Source: Lunularia cruciata
Taxonomy: Eukaryota > Streptophyta > Marchantiopsida > Lunulariales > Lunulariaceae
NCBI GenBank assembly: GCA_948567375.1
Contig: OX419757.1
Coordinates: 65,782,001-65,846,000, forward strand
Direction: 5' to 3'
Length of the DNA stretch: 64,000 nt
Shown: positions 36,934-49,201 of the stretch, one piece after another
Numbering within the stretch: the first letter of the stretch is position 1
Layout of the letters: every line of letters starts with the position of its first letter
Translations under genes and position numbers: made by a program
The notes under the pieces: generated by a model
Database searches by the model: none
What the model was told of the DNA's origin: nothing
What the model saw: the letters and a program-made list of their open reading frames with translations, nothing else

Positions 36934-38654
36934 ACCTTCGGAGCTTCAAGGTCAACAAAAATACGTGTAGTTTCTTTGAATCTACTTTTCGTCTGGTGAT
37001 CTACTCTAAACCTTTGAATTCGACCTCAAATCTCGCCTGATACTCTTGATATGGATCATTACCCTAAATGCTGCTGATCTTTCAACTTATTTAAACTTAT
37101 CTGGATATATGTGGCCTCTTCGGGAAGCAACACGGCAAACAGTAAAATTGCATCACATGCCAACGACTGAACCTGAAGACTTATAGGCATTTTCGACTGT
37201 AACAACATCCCATTCATTTCACCCGATGTAGACAGAATGCTCAGTGTAGTGCTCAATGCGCGGTTTGGGAAACTTCTCCACGAGAGATCAGGTAACCATA
37301 CAATCTGCATATGATATTTCTTCTATCCTTAGGCTGGTAGACTCTGAAATGGAAACCCAGTCCAGAAGTCCGCTATGATTTCTCTATGACTAGTGGCCGG
37401 TTGTCTCGTCGTACTCGATCGCGTTCATTTCCCGACCAGGTCCTGGGGTCCAGAACTCCAAAGTTACGGGGCCTTCGTCCAAAAGCAATGCCCTACTGTG
37501 AAGAATGAAAAAGATTTGTTCTGGGTCACGTTCAACCAATTTGCTTTACCCGCTTCTATGTATAACTGTGTAACTTTGTACTCGTAGGTCCTGGTTTCTG
37601 TAAACTGTTTCTGTCTTGGCATGCAATCCTATGAAGATAGACAAAGTCTGTGACAGGAAGTTTGGACTGTACTGGTACTAGTTCTAGCTATTGGAGCTGG
37701 GTGGAACAGACCCATCCACAATCCAAACCAGAAGTGTTATCGTGCTTGAGTTGAATCTGACAAGTCCGGAACTCCGCCGAAAAATCATTCGTACCAGCTA
37801 GCTTATGTGATGAGCGTCTTCCAATTTGATCCTCTAACTTCGTCTAATAGATCGTAGCTTGGAAAGAGAATGTGCAAGTGTACGCTCAGCATGAAACACA
37901 AGTGCAATGGTGGTATTTCTAATTAATAAATCGTTCAGCTTTTCCGGTGTGGTTAATTATCTTGAGCTCCGTCAGAAAGTGGATAAAACAAGGAAAGATC
38001 CTCTGCTCCATTTAATCTCGATAAAGAAAAACAGCATTTTCAACATCTATACGAGATGGATACTTCATTTCAAATTTCAAGATGAAATTGCATAAGCACG
38101 AATTCATACTCCAAGCTGACGGCAGAAGCCTGTAAAAGTGAATCCAAAGAGGTGAACCCAAACACCACTTCAAGGCGCTCAGCTTGTGGATGTAAAATTC
38201 ATCATCTGATAAACTAGAAACCACTCATATGACTTGAGTCAGGGCTAAATGTCACACTGTCTAGCTCTTTTGCAGCCGTAATTCTGAAGCCTCTAAAGAG
38301 TAGTCGTTAGTACCCAAGTAAATTTCAATGTAAAACTTTTGGAGTAGATCGTATCACTCAACTAGATAATATTTCAGAACAAACTATGGATGAGAGAATA
38401 CTCTACTGAAGATAGTGGAGAGGGTGAAGGATGCAGAATCCTTCACGCTCCATCTTCGAATTTCAATGGAGAAAGGGGGGTAATGTCTATACAATGTCAC
38501 ATCGTGGAACTTTCGCTTCACCAACCAGGTTATGGCGAACGTTGCATTTCTTCACAAGACCTTCCGGTAGGTAGATCGCAGTTGTAACTGTCATGTATTG
38601 CCCACGCACGCCTCAGTCCAGACGGCACAATTCCCCTTCCTTCACTCTGGAAGA
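36934..38654. other. Intergenic DNA, nothing recognised
   Basis: Only short open frames without domain or splice support on either strand. No repeat family was recognised. Confidence 0.35.
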
Positions 38655-39142
38655 AAAGTGCGACCGCGTAGAAAACACGAAGGATGGGAACTGGAACCCT
38701 CATTTATCCCATTTCTTCTCCAGTACCTATGATCACCTTCCCCTTCCCCTGACTCCATCCGTCTGGACAATTTTCCTGTGCTTTCCTTCTGCCATTTCCT
38801 TCTCCATATCCATACTCTCCCAAACATTTATCTGCAGCTTCCTGCTTCTTATACTCCCCTATCCTCACCGTCCATTCCCCCATCCGTTCATGCACACCCC
38901 TTCTTAATTCCGCCGTCATCCTTGCCGTGCTAGCACTGTTTCGACTCCACTGGTCTATTCTCCAAGAATCAGCCCAACCGGTAACTCCTGCCCGCCATTG
39001 ACAATCTACCACGCCCAAGTGGCATCTCACATGCCCGATGCCCGCGTAACATGGGGCTTAGCCCCATGTCCTTTTTTGTCTCTCCCTTGTACGGCTTGAT
39101 GGGGTCTTCCCATCCTTCATTTTTCCTACGCGGTCGCCATTT
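38655..39142. repeat. Inverted pair of the dispersed repeat (copies 6 and 7) flanking ~350 bp
   Basis: The left end (38659-38690, minus orientation) begins GCGACCGCGTAGAAAACACG and runs to GGATGGGAA. The right end (39049-39142, plus) is a full copy with GGGGCTTAGCCCC and the terminus CCTACGCGGTCGC. The outer ~31 bp of each side are near-perfect inverted repeats, which gives a MITE-like layout. The interior is pyrimidine-rich on the plus strand, without a gene. Confidence 0.65.
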
Positions 39143-40852
39143 TTCGTATACCCTCGGCAAACCTCGCTCCATCGACATTCTATCAATTTGCAATTTTGTT
39201 CTTGTGTGCTTGCGCTTCCGCTATCTCTCATAGCCTCTTAGTCTTGTCTCTTACAGCATTCTTCACCAACTCTCCCCATTTATTTCTATTGCTGGATTCG
39301 TGTTTCAACAATACGATCTTAGAATTCTATTACACCTCGAGCATCACGTCCAAGCACACTCCTCCTCCCCTACCATTGCTACTCTTCTTATCAAATTCCG
39401 TTAACGAAATGGCCCCAAAATGTGGCACTTTGGATCAAGGCCGATGCACAAAGTGGCAGTGATATGCAAGCTCACCCTCCTTATCAACATCCTCAACGAC
39501 AAGTCGTAGCCTTCCCTAGCTCCATTCCACAATTTCATGGAATGAAACCAAATCCTTTCACCTCGAACACAATCCAAATCATGTGGAAGTCTCCCTCGTA
39601 GGCAGCACCTACTACATGCCAAAGGCTCTGGATGCATTTCAACACACAAATCTAACGTAAAATCATTATCAACACCACAAGAATCATGCTTTATGTCAAC
39701 CATAACATATGCTAGGTCCTCATCCACAACTTGCTCATGTCTTCCTTCTGCCTCCCAATCAATTAGCAGGAAATTGTAATAATAAAAAACAAGGTAATGC
39801 TATGGATGATAGTTTCGTTTTATTGTCCTAAAGTACATAGAAGTGAAAATTACCGCCAAAAATGGCTTCTCCTTGAATATTTCCATGTATCTTCCTCACT
39901 ATTCCATTATTTGCAGCTTCCACATTGTCATGGGAGTGAGAAGCTTGGGTACTTTACTAAACAAAGAGTCCATATGTTCTTTAACTCTACCATCCACAAC
40001 ACTTAGTACTTCCACACTATTCCATTATTTGCAACTTCCACATTGTCATGGGAGTGAGAAGCTTGGGTATTTTCCTAAACAAAGAGTCCATATGTTCTGT
40101 AACTCTACCATCCGCAACACTTAGTACTTTGGGTGCCTTTTATTTAGGATTAGTTTATTAAGGCCATGTCTTCTTCTAGAGCACTTTGCACGGTATCATG
40201 GCCTTGCCCAATGCATTCTTTTTCATGAAAACATTTCTTGTTTGTGCAAACCTCATGCTCAAAGAGGAATGCAAGCCCATGCCAATTCACCCCATACGCA
40301 ATTGGGAGCAAATGCCGATGTTCAAACTATGGATTGCAAAGTTTTTAAACCCCAAAATTTTGACTCCCTACATGTAGCTCCTTCTCTATTTACCAAGTGG
40401 TTGGACTCAAACAAAGGCTGACTCTTCCACCTTGTTGAGTTGGTGTGTTGCTTGGATGGGCTTCTTTAGCCATTCTAAATGTTAAAATTGTATAGGGGCT
40501 CATCCAAATGGACACTAACAACCTACACACATGCATAGTTGGACAACACAATGACATTAGTCCACTCCACAATCTTGATTTCCCAACCCAAAATTCTCCA
40601 CCCACTTTTAGGACTAGCACATCTTCATCCAAAGGAAAAGCGTGGGCAACAAATGATATCATCTATATTGAGTCATCAAAAGAGACACATGTCTATGAAC
40701 TCACATTACATCCCAAGAAATTTATTAAACCCACTCAAAATTCATCTCACTAACCTCTCCCTCCTCAAATTCTCTCATCCACAACCTATCCTTCCAATGA
40801 CAAGAAGTATGTCTCAGACATACCTTAATACCAACTTGATCTATGCCTTCAT
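39143..40852. other. Unassigned DNA with a 117-bp tandem duplication
   Basis: Near-identical units lie at 39897-40013 and 40014-40130 (both with CATTGTCATGGGAGTGAGAA and CAAAGAGTCCATATGTTCT). The surrounding DNA has short frames only; some may be retroelement leftovers, but no domain is recognisable. Confidence 0.5.
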
Positions 40853-41137
40853 TGTAAGGACTTGGTCAGATACAATTAGGTGTTATGGGTATGGACAAGG
40901 ACAAAGAAAAGGGACAAACAAAGGAACTAGAAGTGTCGTATGGAAACTATATTATAAAGTGAAGGGATGTAAGGTCTATGGAACATTCTTATAGTGTTCA
41001 AAATGTAAAAATTTCAAGGATATAGGTGTCCATAAGGTGGCAAAATGTTCTACACATATATTATATCAGTGCCATCAGATAGGATATGCACTGATATTCC
41101 ATAGTTCCACATCATGGCAATGTGATCCTTGATACCA
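40853..41137 (-). repeat. LTR-like direct repeat, left copy (3' LTR of a minus-strand Ty3/gypsy remnant)
   Basis: Matches 43373-43702 over most of its length; shared text includes GGGACAAACAAAGGAACTAG and GGTCTATGGA. Plus-strand ends are TG (TGTAAGGACTTGG) and CA. Together the two copies bracket gag-pol remnants on the minus strand. Confidence 0.6.
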
Positions 41138-41559
41138 TGCTCTCCTTATGTCTCCCTTTGCTCAGCTTGTCTGGATATCTTTTATGGAAATCTTGAATAA
41201 GTTTGGTTGCATTCCCATGATTTTTCTTCTGGTCCATAACCTGTCCAATCCACTAAGTATTGCAGTTGTTGTTGGTGCAATTTTCAGTCAAGGATCTCTT
41301 GGAGTTTGTACTTGAATTCATTAGCAATTTTGTCGGGTCAAGAGATAATTGAGTTCTTCCAAGAATTTTGTTGTTGATGTAAGTTAAAGGTTTGTAGAAA
41401 TCATGTTAAAGATTTGTAGAAATCCAAACTATTCCATTCATCCATATCATTACCTAGCAATTTGGCTTGTGGAACTTGAGATTTTGTTAGCTATATAAAT
41501 TTTGCATGAGAATGGTAGTCATAGTTGGCAAAAATGGAGTGATACTAGTAGATATATGT

Positions 41560-43077
41560 CTATACTTGCAGTGCTATAAATTTGGGTTTGGTGAAGCTAT
41601 AGATTGGCCTGAATGGAGGAGACTCACCGGGATAGATATCAATACCACAATCATAATCACAAAGAGGAGGTAGTTCTTCTATCTTTTTCTTGTCAAAGAC
41701 ATCCACAAATTCCTTATATTCTATAGGAACTTGGGGATTCCATTGATTTTCTTGGATATCAAGATCATCCACTTGCTTGCTTGGAGTCATCTTTGTTGTA
41801 AATATCCATTCTCCTCTATGTTGGTTTGTTGGTAGGGTGTGAGTATTAATAGTACATACCTAGATAGAATTTGATGATATATAAATTGGACTAAGAACTG
41901 GACTAAAAACTAGACTAGGAATTGAACTAGGAGCTAGACTAGGATTTGACAATAGATTTTGGTGTAATTGGATTGTAGCTTTAGTAAATATCTGGATTCA
42001 CTTACTTTAGCCAAGGTAATCCTAAAATGATAGGAATACTCAAAGACTTGATGAGGTTGAACTTGAGTTGTATTTGTTGTCCCAAAATTTTCATATTCAC
42101 ATAGGTATCATGCGTGACAAGGTTGATTGCAAAACCATCAATAACTTTGATTGGAGCTGACATTGGTTTACAAATTAATAAGGCCAAGATTTTTGGCAAA
42201 GGTTTAATTAATGAATAAATCAAATGCACCACTATCAATGAGAACTTGTACTTTATAGATGTGAGAAGGAGAGTAAAGTTGAAATTTTTTGTGTAGTGAT
42301 TCATTAGGGTCTTGATGTTGGAAATCATCATAGGAAGAAAAAGTGCATGATCAAGAGCTATAAGAATTTTATCTAAACTTGGTCTTAATATTAGTCTCAA
42401 ATATGCACAATTCTCTGATTTTGTAGGGAACAATGTGCAAGAGGAAGCAATGTGGCCTTGCTAGCCACAATACAAACATAAATTGTTATTAATTAGCCAT
42501 TGTTTTCCAGCTTGGAACACATGACTATGGTAAGAGCTCAACATGCTTGGTGCATTTATGATGGTTAAAGTTTCCAGGCATAGGTGTTATATGGCTTGGA
42601 ATGAGAAGGTAATACAAATAGTGTCTTGATAACTATCCTAAATAAAAGGGGCTTTGGAACCTTAAGTTTGGCTCCAAGGGATACTCTTGTAATTTTTTAT
42701 TGCATTCTATTGCATCTTGAGTTGTGGTTTTGAGAGAGATAGGCGTGAGTTTGGTCAAGAAAAGGTTTTTGACATCCTTATTAAAGTCCTTATGAAACCA
42801 ATAGATTAGGGCATTGGCATTGCAGTTGAGGTCATTGGCAACAATCCTGAATTTGGAGTTGGTAGCTAGATGCAATTTTGGATCCTTGACAAAGCTTCTC
42901 AAGACAAAGTTGCGCAGTCTTGACTCTATTGGGATCACTAAATGTGTTTTGAAAGAGGTTCATGATGCTCTGAATGCTTTGTAGGTGGATGTTTTTGGAC
43001 TTTACCAATGATGAAAACCACAACAATGTTGAACTGGTAAGAAGAGTACTAATCATCCCAATTTTGATATTTTCCAA
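41560..43077 (-). pseudogene. Ty3/gypsy gag-protease-RT(N-terminal) remnants
   Basis: Reading on the minus strand: a gag fragment at 43077-42633 (IGMISTLLTSSTLLWFSSLV, then LRNFVLRSFVKDPKLHLATN), a retropepsin-like domain at 42433-42002 ending IILGLPWLK, and the pre-RT segment at 41790-41560 (VPIEYKEFVDVFDKKKIEEL, then YDCGIDIYPGESPPFRPIYS). The three lie in different frames with stops between them. RT palm, RNase H and integrase are absent before the left LTR, so this is an internally deleted copy. No DSGA/DTGA active site is visible. Confidence 0.75.
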
Positions 43078-43372
43078 AGCATATTGTTACCATTGCATCT
43101 ACCATACAAGTCAAACATGGTTCAAAAATCCACAAAACTTGCTGTAGTTGCCATCAAAAGGTTATTGCAAATGGATCTTTGGTCTGGAAGTTGACATAAG
43201 AACTTCTTGGGATATAGGTGTTTGAAGCTAGGATGCTTGTTGAAGTTATAGTTGTAGATATTTGACCAATTGAGTTGTTTAGTTCATTTGGTCTTGGAGT
43301 TGGAGAAAGTACTTGGAATGAAGGCTAAAAAATCCATAGCAGATGACTTAGTATCAAGAATTTAAAATTTAA

Positions 43373-43702
43373 TGTGAGGACTTGGTTGGATGCAGTCATG
43401 TGCTATGGTTTTAGATAAAGGATAGGTATGGGCATGGGTGTGGGTTTAGTATGGGTTTAGACAATGACAAGGGACAAACAAAGGAACTAGAAGTGTGGTA
43501 TGGAAACTATATTGTAAGGGAAATGGATGTAAGGTCTATGGACCATTCTTAAAGTGCTTAGGATTTTCTATAGAATATCAAGGACATGGTTGTCCATGAC
43601 ATAGCAAAATATCCTACATGGATATTATATCCACATCATAAGATAGGATATGCACAAATATTTTATAGCTCCATGTCATGGCAATGTAATCCTTGACATT
43701 CA
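43373..43702 (-). repeat. LTR-like direct repeat, right copy (5' LTR of the minus-strand remnant)
   Basis: Begins TGTGAGGACTTGG on the plus strand and ends near CATTCA. It lies next to the gag end of the minus-strand remnant, as expected for its 5' LTR. A convincing primer binding site was not found. Confidence 0.55.
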
Positions 43703-46700
43703 TGGAGTCTCTTGAGAAGTTAAAGTTCCTAATGAATGAGCCTACTCTAAAACACCACTTACACATGGCCATCCAAAGAGCTCGATAGGAAGACCTCATA
43801 TATAATATGTACATGATTATTGAGAATATTGTGTGCTTACTTTAGGACCTAATCCACATCAAATGGCTTCTAGTACTAGCTTACCATCCTTGTTGATAAG
43901 CTAAAGGTCAACAATCATACCACAAACACCCAAAACCAAAATTTTTTGCAAATCAAATTTGAGCTTTCTTCCATCCAAGGACAAAATATTTATGTTACAA
44001 ATGAAAACTGGAAAACTTGAGCCAATCCATAACACTTAGACAAGCTCAAGTCTCTATGTGGCACTTACATAGAAAAAGATGCTTGTGTCTCCTACCAAGT
44101 CCAAAAGTTGCAAATTGCACTCCAAGAGAAGTTGGAGACTCATCAAACCACAAAGGATACCTTCTAGTAAATGAAATGCAAAGTGGATTGGTTATTGAGG
44201 GCCAACCACTTCCTCCATATTGTAATTCGGACTCTAGCAAAGGAGAAAGAGGCCATGGGATCAAAGCATCAATGGAAAATACAACTCTTGGGTGCTTGAC
44301 ATGAAAAATCCTCCTTGCTCATTGAGGACTTGAACACAACCAACCCCAACTTCAAGACCACCTCAAACAAGTTAAACTCAATGTGGCCAAGCCTTGCTTG
44401 AGGTCTAGATCTCTTGATGGGAAGCTCTCTAGATAGAGACAAAAACAAACACAATGAATCAAACAATGATCAAGGTATGAAATACCACCCTTACATAAAC
44501 CCTTCCTCCTCATGAATCCCACCACCAAGAGATCCTAGTTTTTGCACTCCGCCATTTTCCTTGCCTATCAAAGATTCAACTACTATGCCTTATCTAGCAA
44601 CCATCCATCAATCACAACAAGGCTCCCTCACTAGCAATCCCATGAGGAATGTGATGTCCCTCAGCCCAATCATCCTGATGATTCTCAACTACCTATGCTA
44701 CAAATGACTCAGCTACATCCAACTTCAATTGGTCTTGACCTCTTTTCATTTATTTGTGTCCTCCTTCCCAACCTACCTTTCTGCATCATACCTTCAATCC
44801 CTTGCACTCCTTCTATCATCTAAGACCTCTTCATACCACATCACATTCCAACCCATCCTCCCTCCTCAAGAGAACAAATAGGGCAAAATTAGGGAAGTTT
44901 TAATCTACCATCTTCCTCTGGACCAAGATATGTGATTTGATAATAAAAGTATTGAAATAATCACCAATGCTTTCTCAAATTACATAACTTGGTTTGGAGG
45001 GAGATAGGAGATTGAAATTTTCCCAATTCTATCCCATTTTTTCTCTTGAAGGGCAAGGATGGGTTGGAGAGGAAAATGGTATGAAGAGGTTTGATATGAT
45101 GGAGTGAGTGCAAGAATTAAGTGCATGATGCTTAGGCTTGACAAAATTTGTCTAATGAAGCAATACATGAAGCTCTACACAAGACTCTTTGGAATATCTC
45201 CCCTCATTTGCATGTTGGGGACTACTCACTACCAAAATGCCCTTCTCTATAATTGCACTACTCCTAAACATTGTCTAAAAAGCAGATCTACTATTATGGG
45301 AGCACATGCAACCCCATGGATGCCCATGGTTACTCATTTTATGCATACTTTTGTTTAGATAATGTTTGGGCTACCTTTTACAAAGACAAATGAGTGGAAA
45401 ATGTCCCCTCCCACTTCACTTACTCCTCTTTTCTTCTATCATGGTATCAAGTATTTATGAATTTTGGGTTTTTCTTCTTTTCCCTCATTTTGTATCTGTA
45501 GTATGGGAAATTTGTATGCATTTAGAAAGGATACCTTCATTTTTAATTTAAATCTGACTCATATTTGGACTAGGAACTACAACATCCACAAAGCAAAGTG
45601 TAAAAGATTGAAAGTCTTGTCAATTCAACCAAATATGAGTACAAAGAGCAATTTTCCAAGGATTGGGCTGAAGATCATACAAATTTTAAATTTTGCAACC
45701 AGCCACATAAAGAACTACCATTGAGTACCATTGATACCTTAAAAAGTTTTCTCACATGAGATATTGATTCGGTAGTGACTGAAGACTAAGGAGGCAAAGC
45801 CCTTAAACTTCCATTGATCAGATACTCATTGAAGACTACCTTATTTTTGGCACTAGCAATCTAGTTAAATAATTCTTGAGTGTACAAGTCTTGAAGTTAG
45901 TTTTTTCTTTGGGTGGGTAATAAAAAAGTAGGTGTAAACATAATGGTTAGTAAGAGAGTGCAATCCAAAAGTGCAAAGGCACTGACTCTTTGCAATCTAC
46001 CATTGACAAATGGGACATGGAGGATAGGGAAAGAGTAATGGATTCTTACAATCCTTCTATGGAATTGGGACTAATGAAACATATTATAGATGAGGAAATC
46101 CAATGTGATAAACACCAAAGTTATGAAAATATTTAGGGCAACCCAAAGGAGTGGGCAAAAGCACTATATGGTCTTGAAGGACATTGTGGACAATTTGTCT
46201 TGTACTTTGACCTATCTCTCACTCACAATAAACCATTGATGGCTATTAAGGTAGCACACCATTGACTAAGAAGTCAAAGAACCAACCTCCATCACACTCC
46301 TCTAAAAGCTAAAACTCCAAGGTAACTCAAATAATCAAGCCATTACTCACTAGAGAATTGATTGAGAGACAAATGGTTGCAAACAAAAGAATGATGAGTA
46401 CTATTCATCCTTATTCTATATATTTATGAAATAATTACATACAATAGTTACTAATTGCTAGAGTAACTCAATTCACTAACCAAAAATTAATCTAAAATCA
46501 AAATTTTAAAGGAATATCCAAGCTCCCAAGAATAATTCTATAAGAGTGTGGTCTTATCTTTACTTAAAATTAATTCAAGGATCACTTCACATGGGTTATT
46601 CTTGGACTACAAAAAATTCTTCACAACTCTTTCCTCAAAGCCAAAAATTTAGGACTAACACACTACTAGAATTCAATACAATTACAAAAAATACAGTTCA

Positions 46701-46811
46701 ATACACTAAAAGACAAAAAAATTATGCTTACCGTCTCAGATTCCTCTAAGGTGGAGTCACCTTTATCTTGGTTATTATTATCTCTAACTTATTATAACTA
46801 ATGTAGAAGTT
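43703..46811. other. Unassigned, probably old retroelement DNA
   Basis: Only short broken frames with no recognisable domain. Base composition and position between gypsy fragments suggest decayed retroelement sequence. Confidence 0.35.
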
Positions 46812-47592
46812 TTGTTAAACTTCATTTACATAATACCTTTCAACTACTTGCAATATAAAATTTTTAATATAGCATCTATATACACACCAATAGGTGTTAT
46901 AGGATTAATACAACTTGCCACAAAATTACTTGGAAGAGGTACATATTGGGTACGTATAGACTATGCCACACAGATGGTGGAGGTAGAAGCAATGGGGAAA
47001 TATGATGCAAACACTATAGCAAATCTTTTCTTTAGAAATATCATTTCTTGTTATGGATGTCCTTTACAATTGATGAGTGATAGAGGGATATATTTTCTTA
47101 ATATCTTGATTGAAAAACTTACAAGGTACTTCCAAAGTCTATTCAAATCAAGCATAGGAAGACAACACCATATAACCAAATGGTTTTAAAGAGAAGTCTA
47201 ATAGGTTATTTTTTAAGATCCTCACTATAAAGTTATTATAAATTATACTTATGGCTAAGATACTAAATTTCCAATTGCTTTGTAAGTTTATTGGATTATG
47301 AGGAAGATTAACACCAAAAAAATCTCTCATTTCATAACCATATGTTCTACATCCAATATTGCATGTAGAGTTTGAAATTCCTTCATACCAAATTCTATCC
47401 AAACATTGGTTCTCCAAAGAAGAAGGTAAGGATTTGAAAATAAAACAATGGATGCTCTTGAATGAACAAAGGGATGAATTGTATGAACATATAAAGGCTA
47501 TTCAACATAAGAAGAAAGAGCATCATGATAAGAAGATACAAAGAAATTGTGTGAAGGATGAAGATATAGTTCTATTATATGAAAATCATTGA
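46812..47592 (+). pseudogene. Ty3/gypsy integrase fragment
   Basis: 46812-47189 reads YWVRIDYATQMVEVEA, ANLFFRNIISCYGCPLQLMS and DRGIYFLN, the integrase core around the second aspartate (SDRG). 47359-47592 reads like the region after the core (PSYQILSKHWFSKEEGKDLK and a lysine-rich stretch). A stretch between them is out of frame or on the other strand. No LTR could be paired with it. Confidence 0.7.
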
Positions 47593-48202
47593 ATTAATTT
47601 TATAGGTAAGCTTCATTTATTTTAGATGAGATCTTATAAATTATCTCAAATTTTTTTATAATGGTTCCTTCTAAGTAGAAGACCTTGAATTAAAAGGGAA
47701 AGGTGTTATTTTCCTATTTAAAAGGGAAACCTTCATGTTTGGGAGATTCTTTGCATCCATCACCTTACATGGCAAGTGTACAAAGAAGAAGTGTATGAAG
47801 AGCAGGACAATTATGAAAAAGAGATTGAATGAAAGAAGAAAGGTACAAATACTCTTTGCCAAAGAGTTTTGGAACTAAGGACCGGACTACAAATTTGAAC
47901 TATCTCACCACCTGTAAGTAAGTAAGTAAATAATCAATGCCACCAAGGAGTTCTCATGTGTGCACCTATTGAGGACCATTATCCAAAGATCCTTGACTAT
48001 AAAATCAAGTACAAGGGCAAGTAATTTTTTTCTTTTGCAAATCCTTTCTTTGATAGACAGTCTTTGTGTTAGTAATTTCCTTGGTAGAAAATATGGTGAG
48101 AAGAGGAAGAGTGATGAGGAGAACCCATGCATTGATCCTTTTCTACTTAGTGGTGGAAAAATAGAGAATCTTTGTCAAGAGTGAATTCTTAAAGAGCAAG
48201 CA

Positions 48203-48506
48203 TGTAACAATATGGATTTTAGCAATGAAGTTAGCTATGGCTAACAAAGTAGTGAATAAGCCAAATTAGCCTAGAATATTCCAAAAGTATCTAGGAGGCT
48301 TCTTGGGAAGCTTCTTAGCTAGCTTAACTTGCACCCCAAGTAAGAAGTTTCTAGAAGCTTCTAATTAGCTTAACTTGCAAGCCAAGTAGGCAACTTCTAG
48401 AAGGAAGCTTCTCTATTAACTTGGCTTGCATTCCAAGAAAATGGTTCAAGGAAAATTCTTGAGAAGCTTCTCAAGAACCTTGTATGCTCCCTATAAATAC
48501 CAAACT
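48203..48506 (+). repeat. Family A LTR, older copy, left part (interrupted by a nested element)
   Basis: Starts TGTAACAATATGGATTTTAG and runs through the diagnostic family A text to CTATAAATACCAAAC, where the 48507-54141 element begins. The LTR resumes at 54142. Rejoined length is about 405 bp. Confidence 0.85.
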
Positions 48507-48576
48507 TGTAACAATATGGAGTTTAGCGACAAAGTTAGTCAGGCTTACAAAGTAGAGAATAAGACAAAATAGCCTA

Positions 48577-48798
48577 GAATATTCTAGAAGCATCTAAGAA
48601 GCTTCTTGGGAAGCTTCCCAACTAGTTAACTTGCGCCCTAAGCAGGTAACTTCTAGAAGGAAGCTTCTAGAAGCTTCTAACTAGCTTAGCTTGCATGCCA
48701 AGTAGGCGGTTTCTAGAAGGAAGCTTCTTGAGAAGCTTCCTGGTTAACTTAGCTTGCACTCCAAGAAAGCGGCTCAAGGAAGCTTCTTGAGAAGCTTC
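48577..48798 (+). promoter_or_regulatory. Heat-shock-element-like array in LTR U3
   Basis: Alternating GAA/TTC pentamer arrays of the nGAAnnTTCn type. GAATATTCTAGAA (48577-48589) is a perfect three-unit element. GAAGCTTCTAGAAGCTTC (48660-48677) is a perfect four-unit element. Pairs of GAAGCTTC separated by TTGA lie at 48720-48739 and 48779-48798. They sit ~20-240 bp upstream of the TATA box, as plant heat-shock-factor sites do. Binding itself is inferred. Confidence 0.7.
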
Positions 48799-48817
48799 AA
48801 GGGTCTTGTATGCTACC

Positions 48818-48825
48818 TATAAATA
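48818..48825 (+). promoter_or_regulatory. TATA box of the family A LTR
   Basis: TATAAATA, conserved at the same place in every family A LTR copy here (for example near 54029 and 63905). Transcription should start about 30 bp downstream. Confidence 0.7.
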
Positions 48826-48930
48826 CCAAAGCCGAAGCTCATGCTAGGCATTCGGAGTTTTCCCTCATTCAAGTGTCCCAATGTGAATTTCCATTCTCCT
48901 ATTTCTTTCCTCAGTTTTGGTCTTTTACAT

Positions 48931-48941
48931 TGGTATCAGAG
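48931..48941 (+). other. Primer binding site of the nested chromovirus
   Basis: TGGTATCAGAG immediately 3' of the LTR matches the start of the initiator tRNA-Met complement used by many plant LTR elements. Confidence 0.85.
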
Positions 48942-49201
48942 TAGGAATGGGATGTAATGGAATTTATGGACCACCAAATCCACTTCTGCCAAACCATTGG
49001 GACTTTCATGTCTAGATATTACCAAAGCATCATTTCACACAATTCATCACCTTGCGCTTTGGGTAGGATTTTCTACATATGATCACCGTGTCAGAGGAAC
49101 CCTTGATACTTCCAGTTGTAACTTATGGAGAACGGTGGACATGTTGTATCTATGTGTTAATCAATTAGATAAATTGAGGGTAGTGGAATAGAGTAGTAGT
49201 G

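Larger units (their letters stand above)
48507..48929 (+). repeat. 5' LTR (423 bp) of the nested family A chromovirus
   Basis: TGTAACAATATGGAG... to ...GGTCTTTTACA (TG/CA ends), matching 53719-54141, also 423 bp. I count about 20 differences by eye, nearly all transitions, so about 95% identity. U3 carries a dense GAA/TTC array and a TATA box; the primer binding site follows at 48931. Confidence 0.92.

Noticed and set aside
44017-44304. 95-codon plus-strand frame with basic N-terminus
   Set aside because: A competing frame overlaps on the minus strand. It has no retroelement or host domain and lies in decayed repeat DNA.
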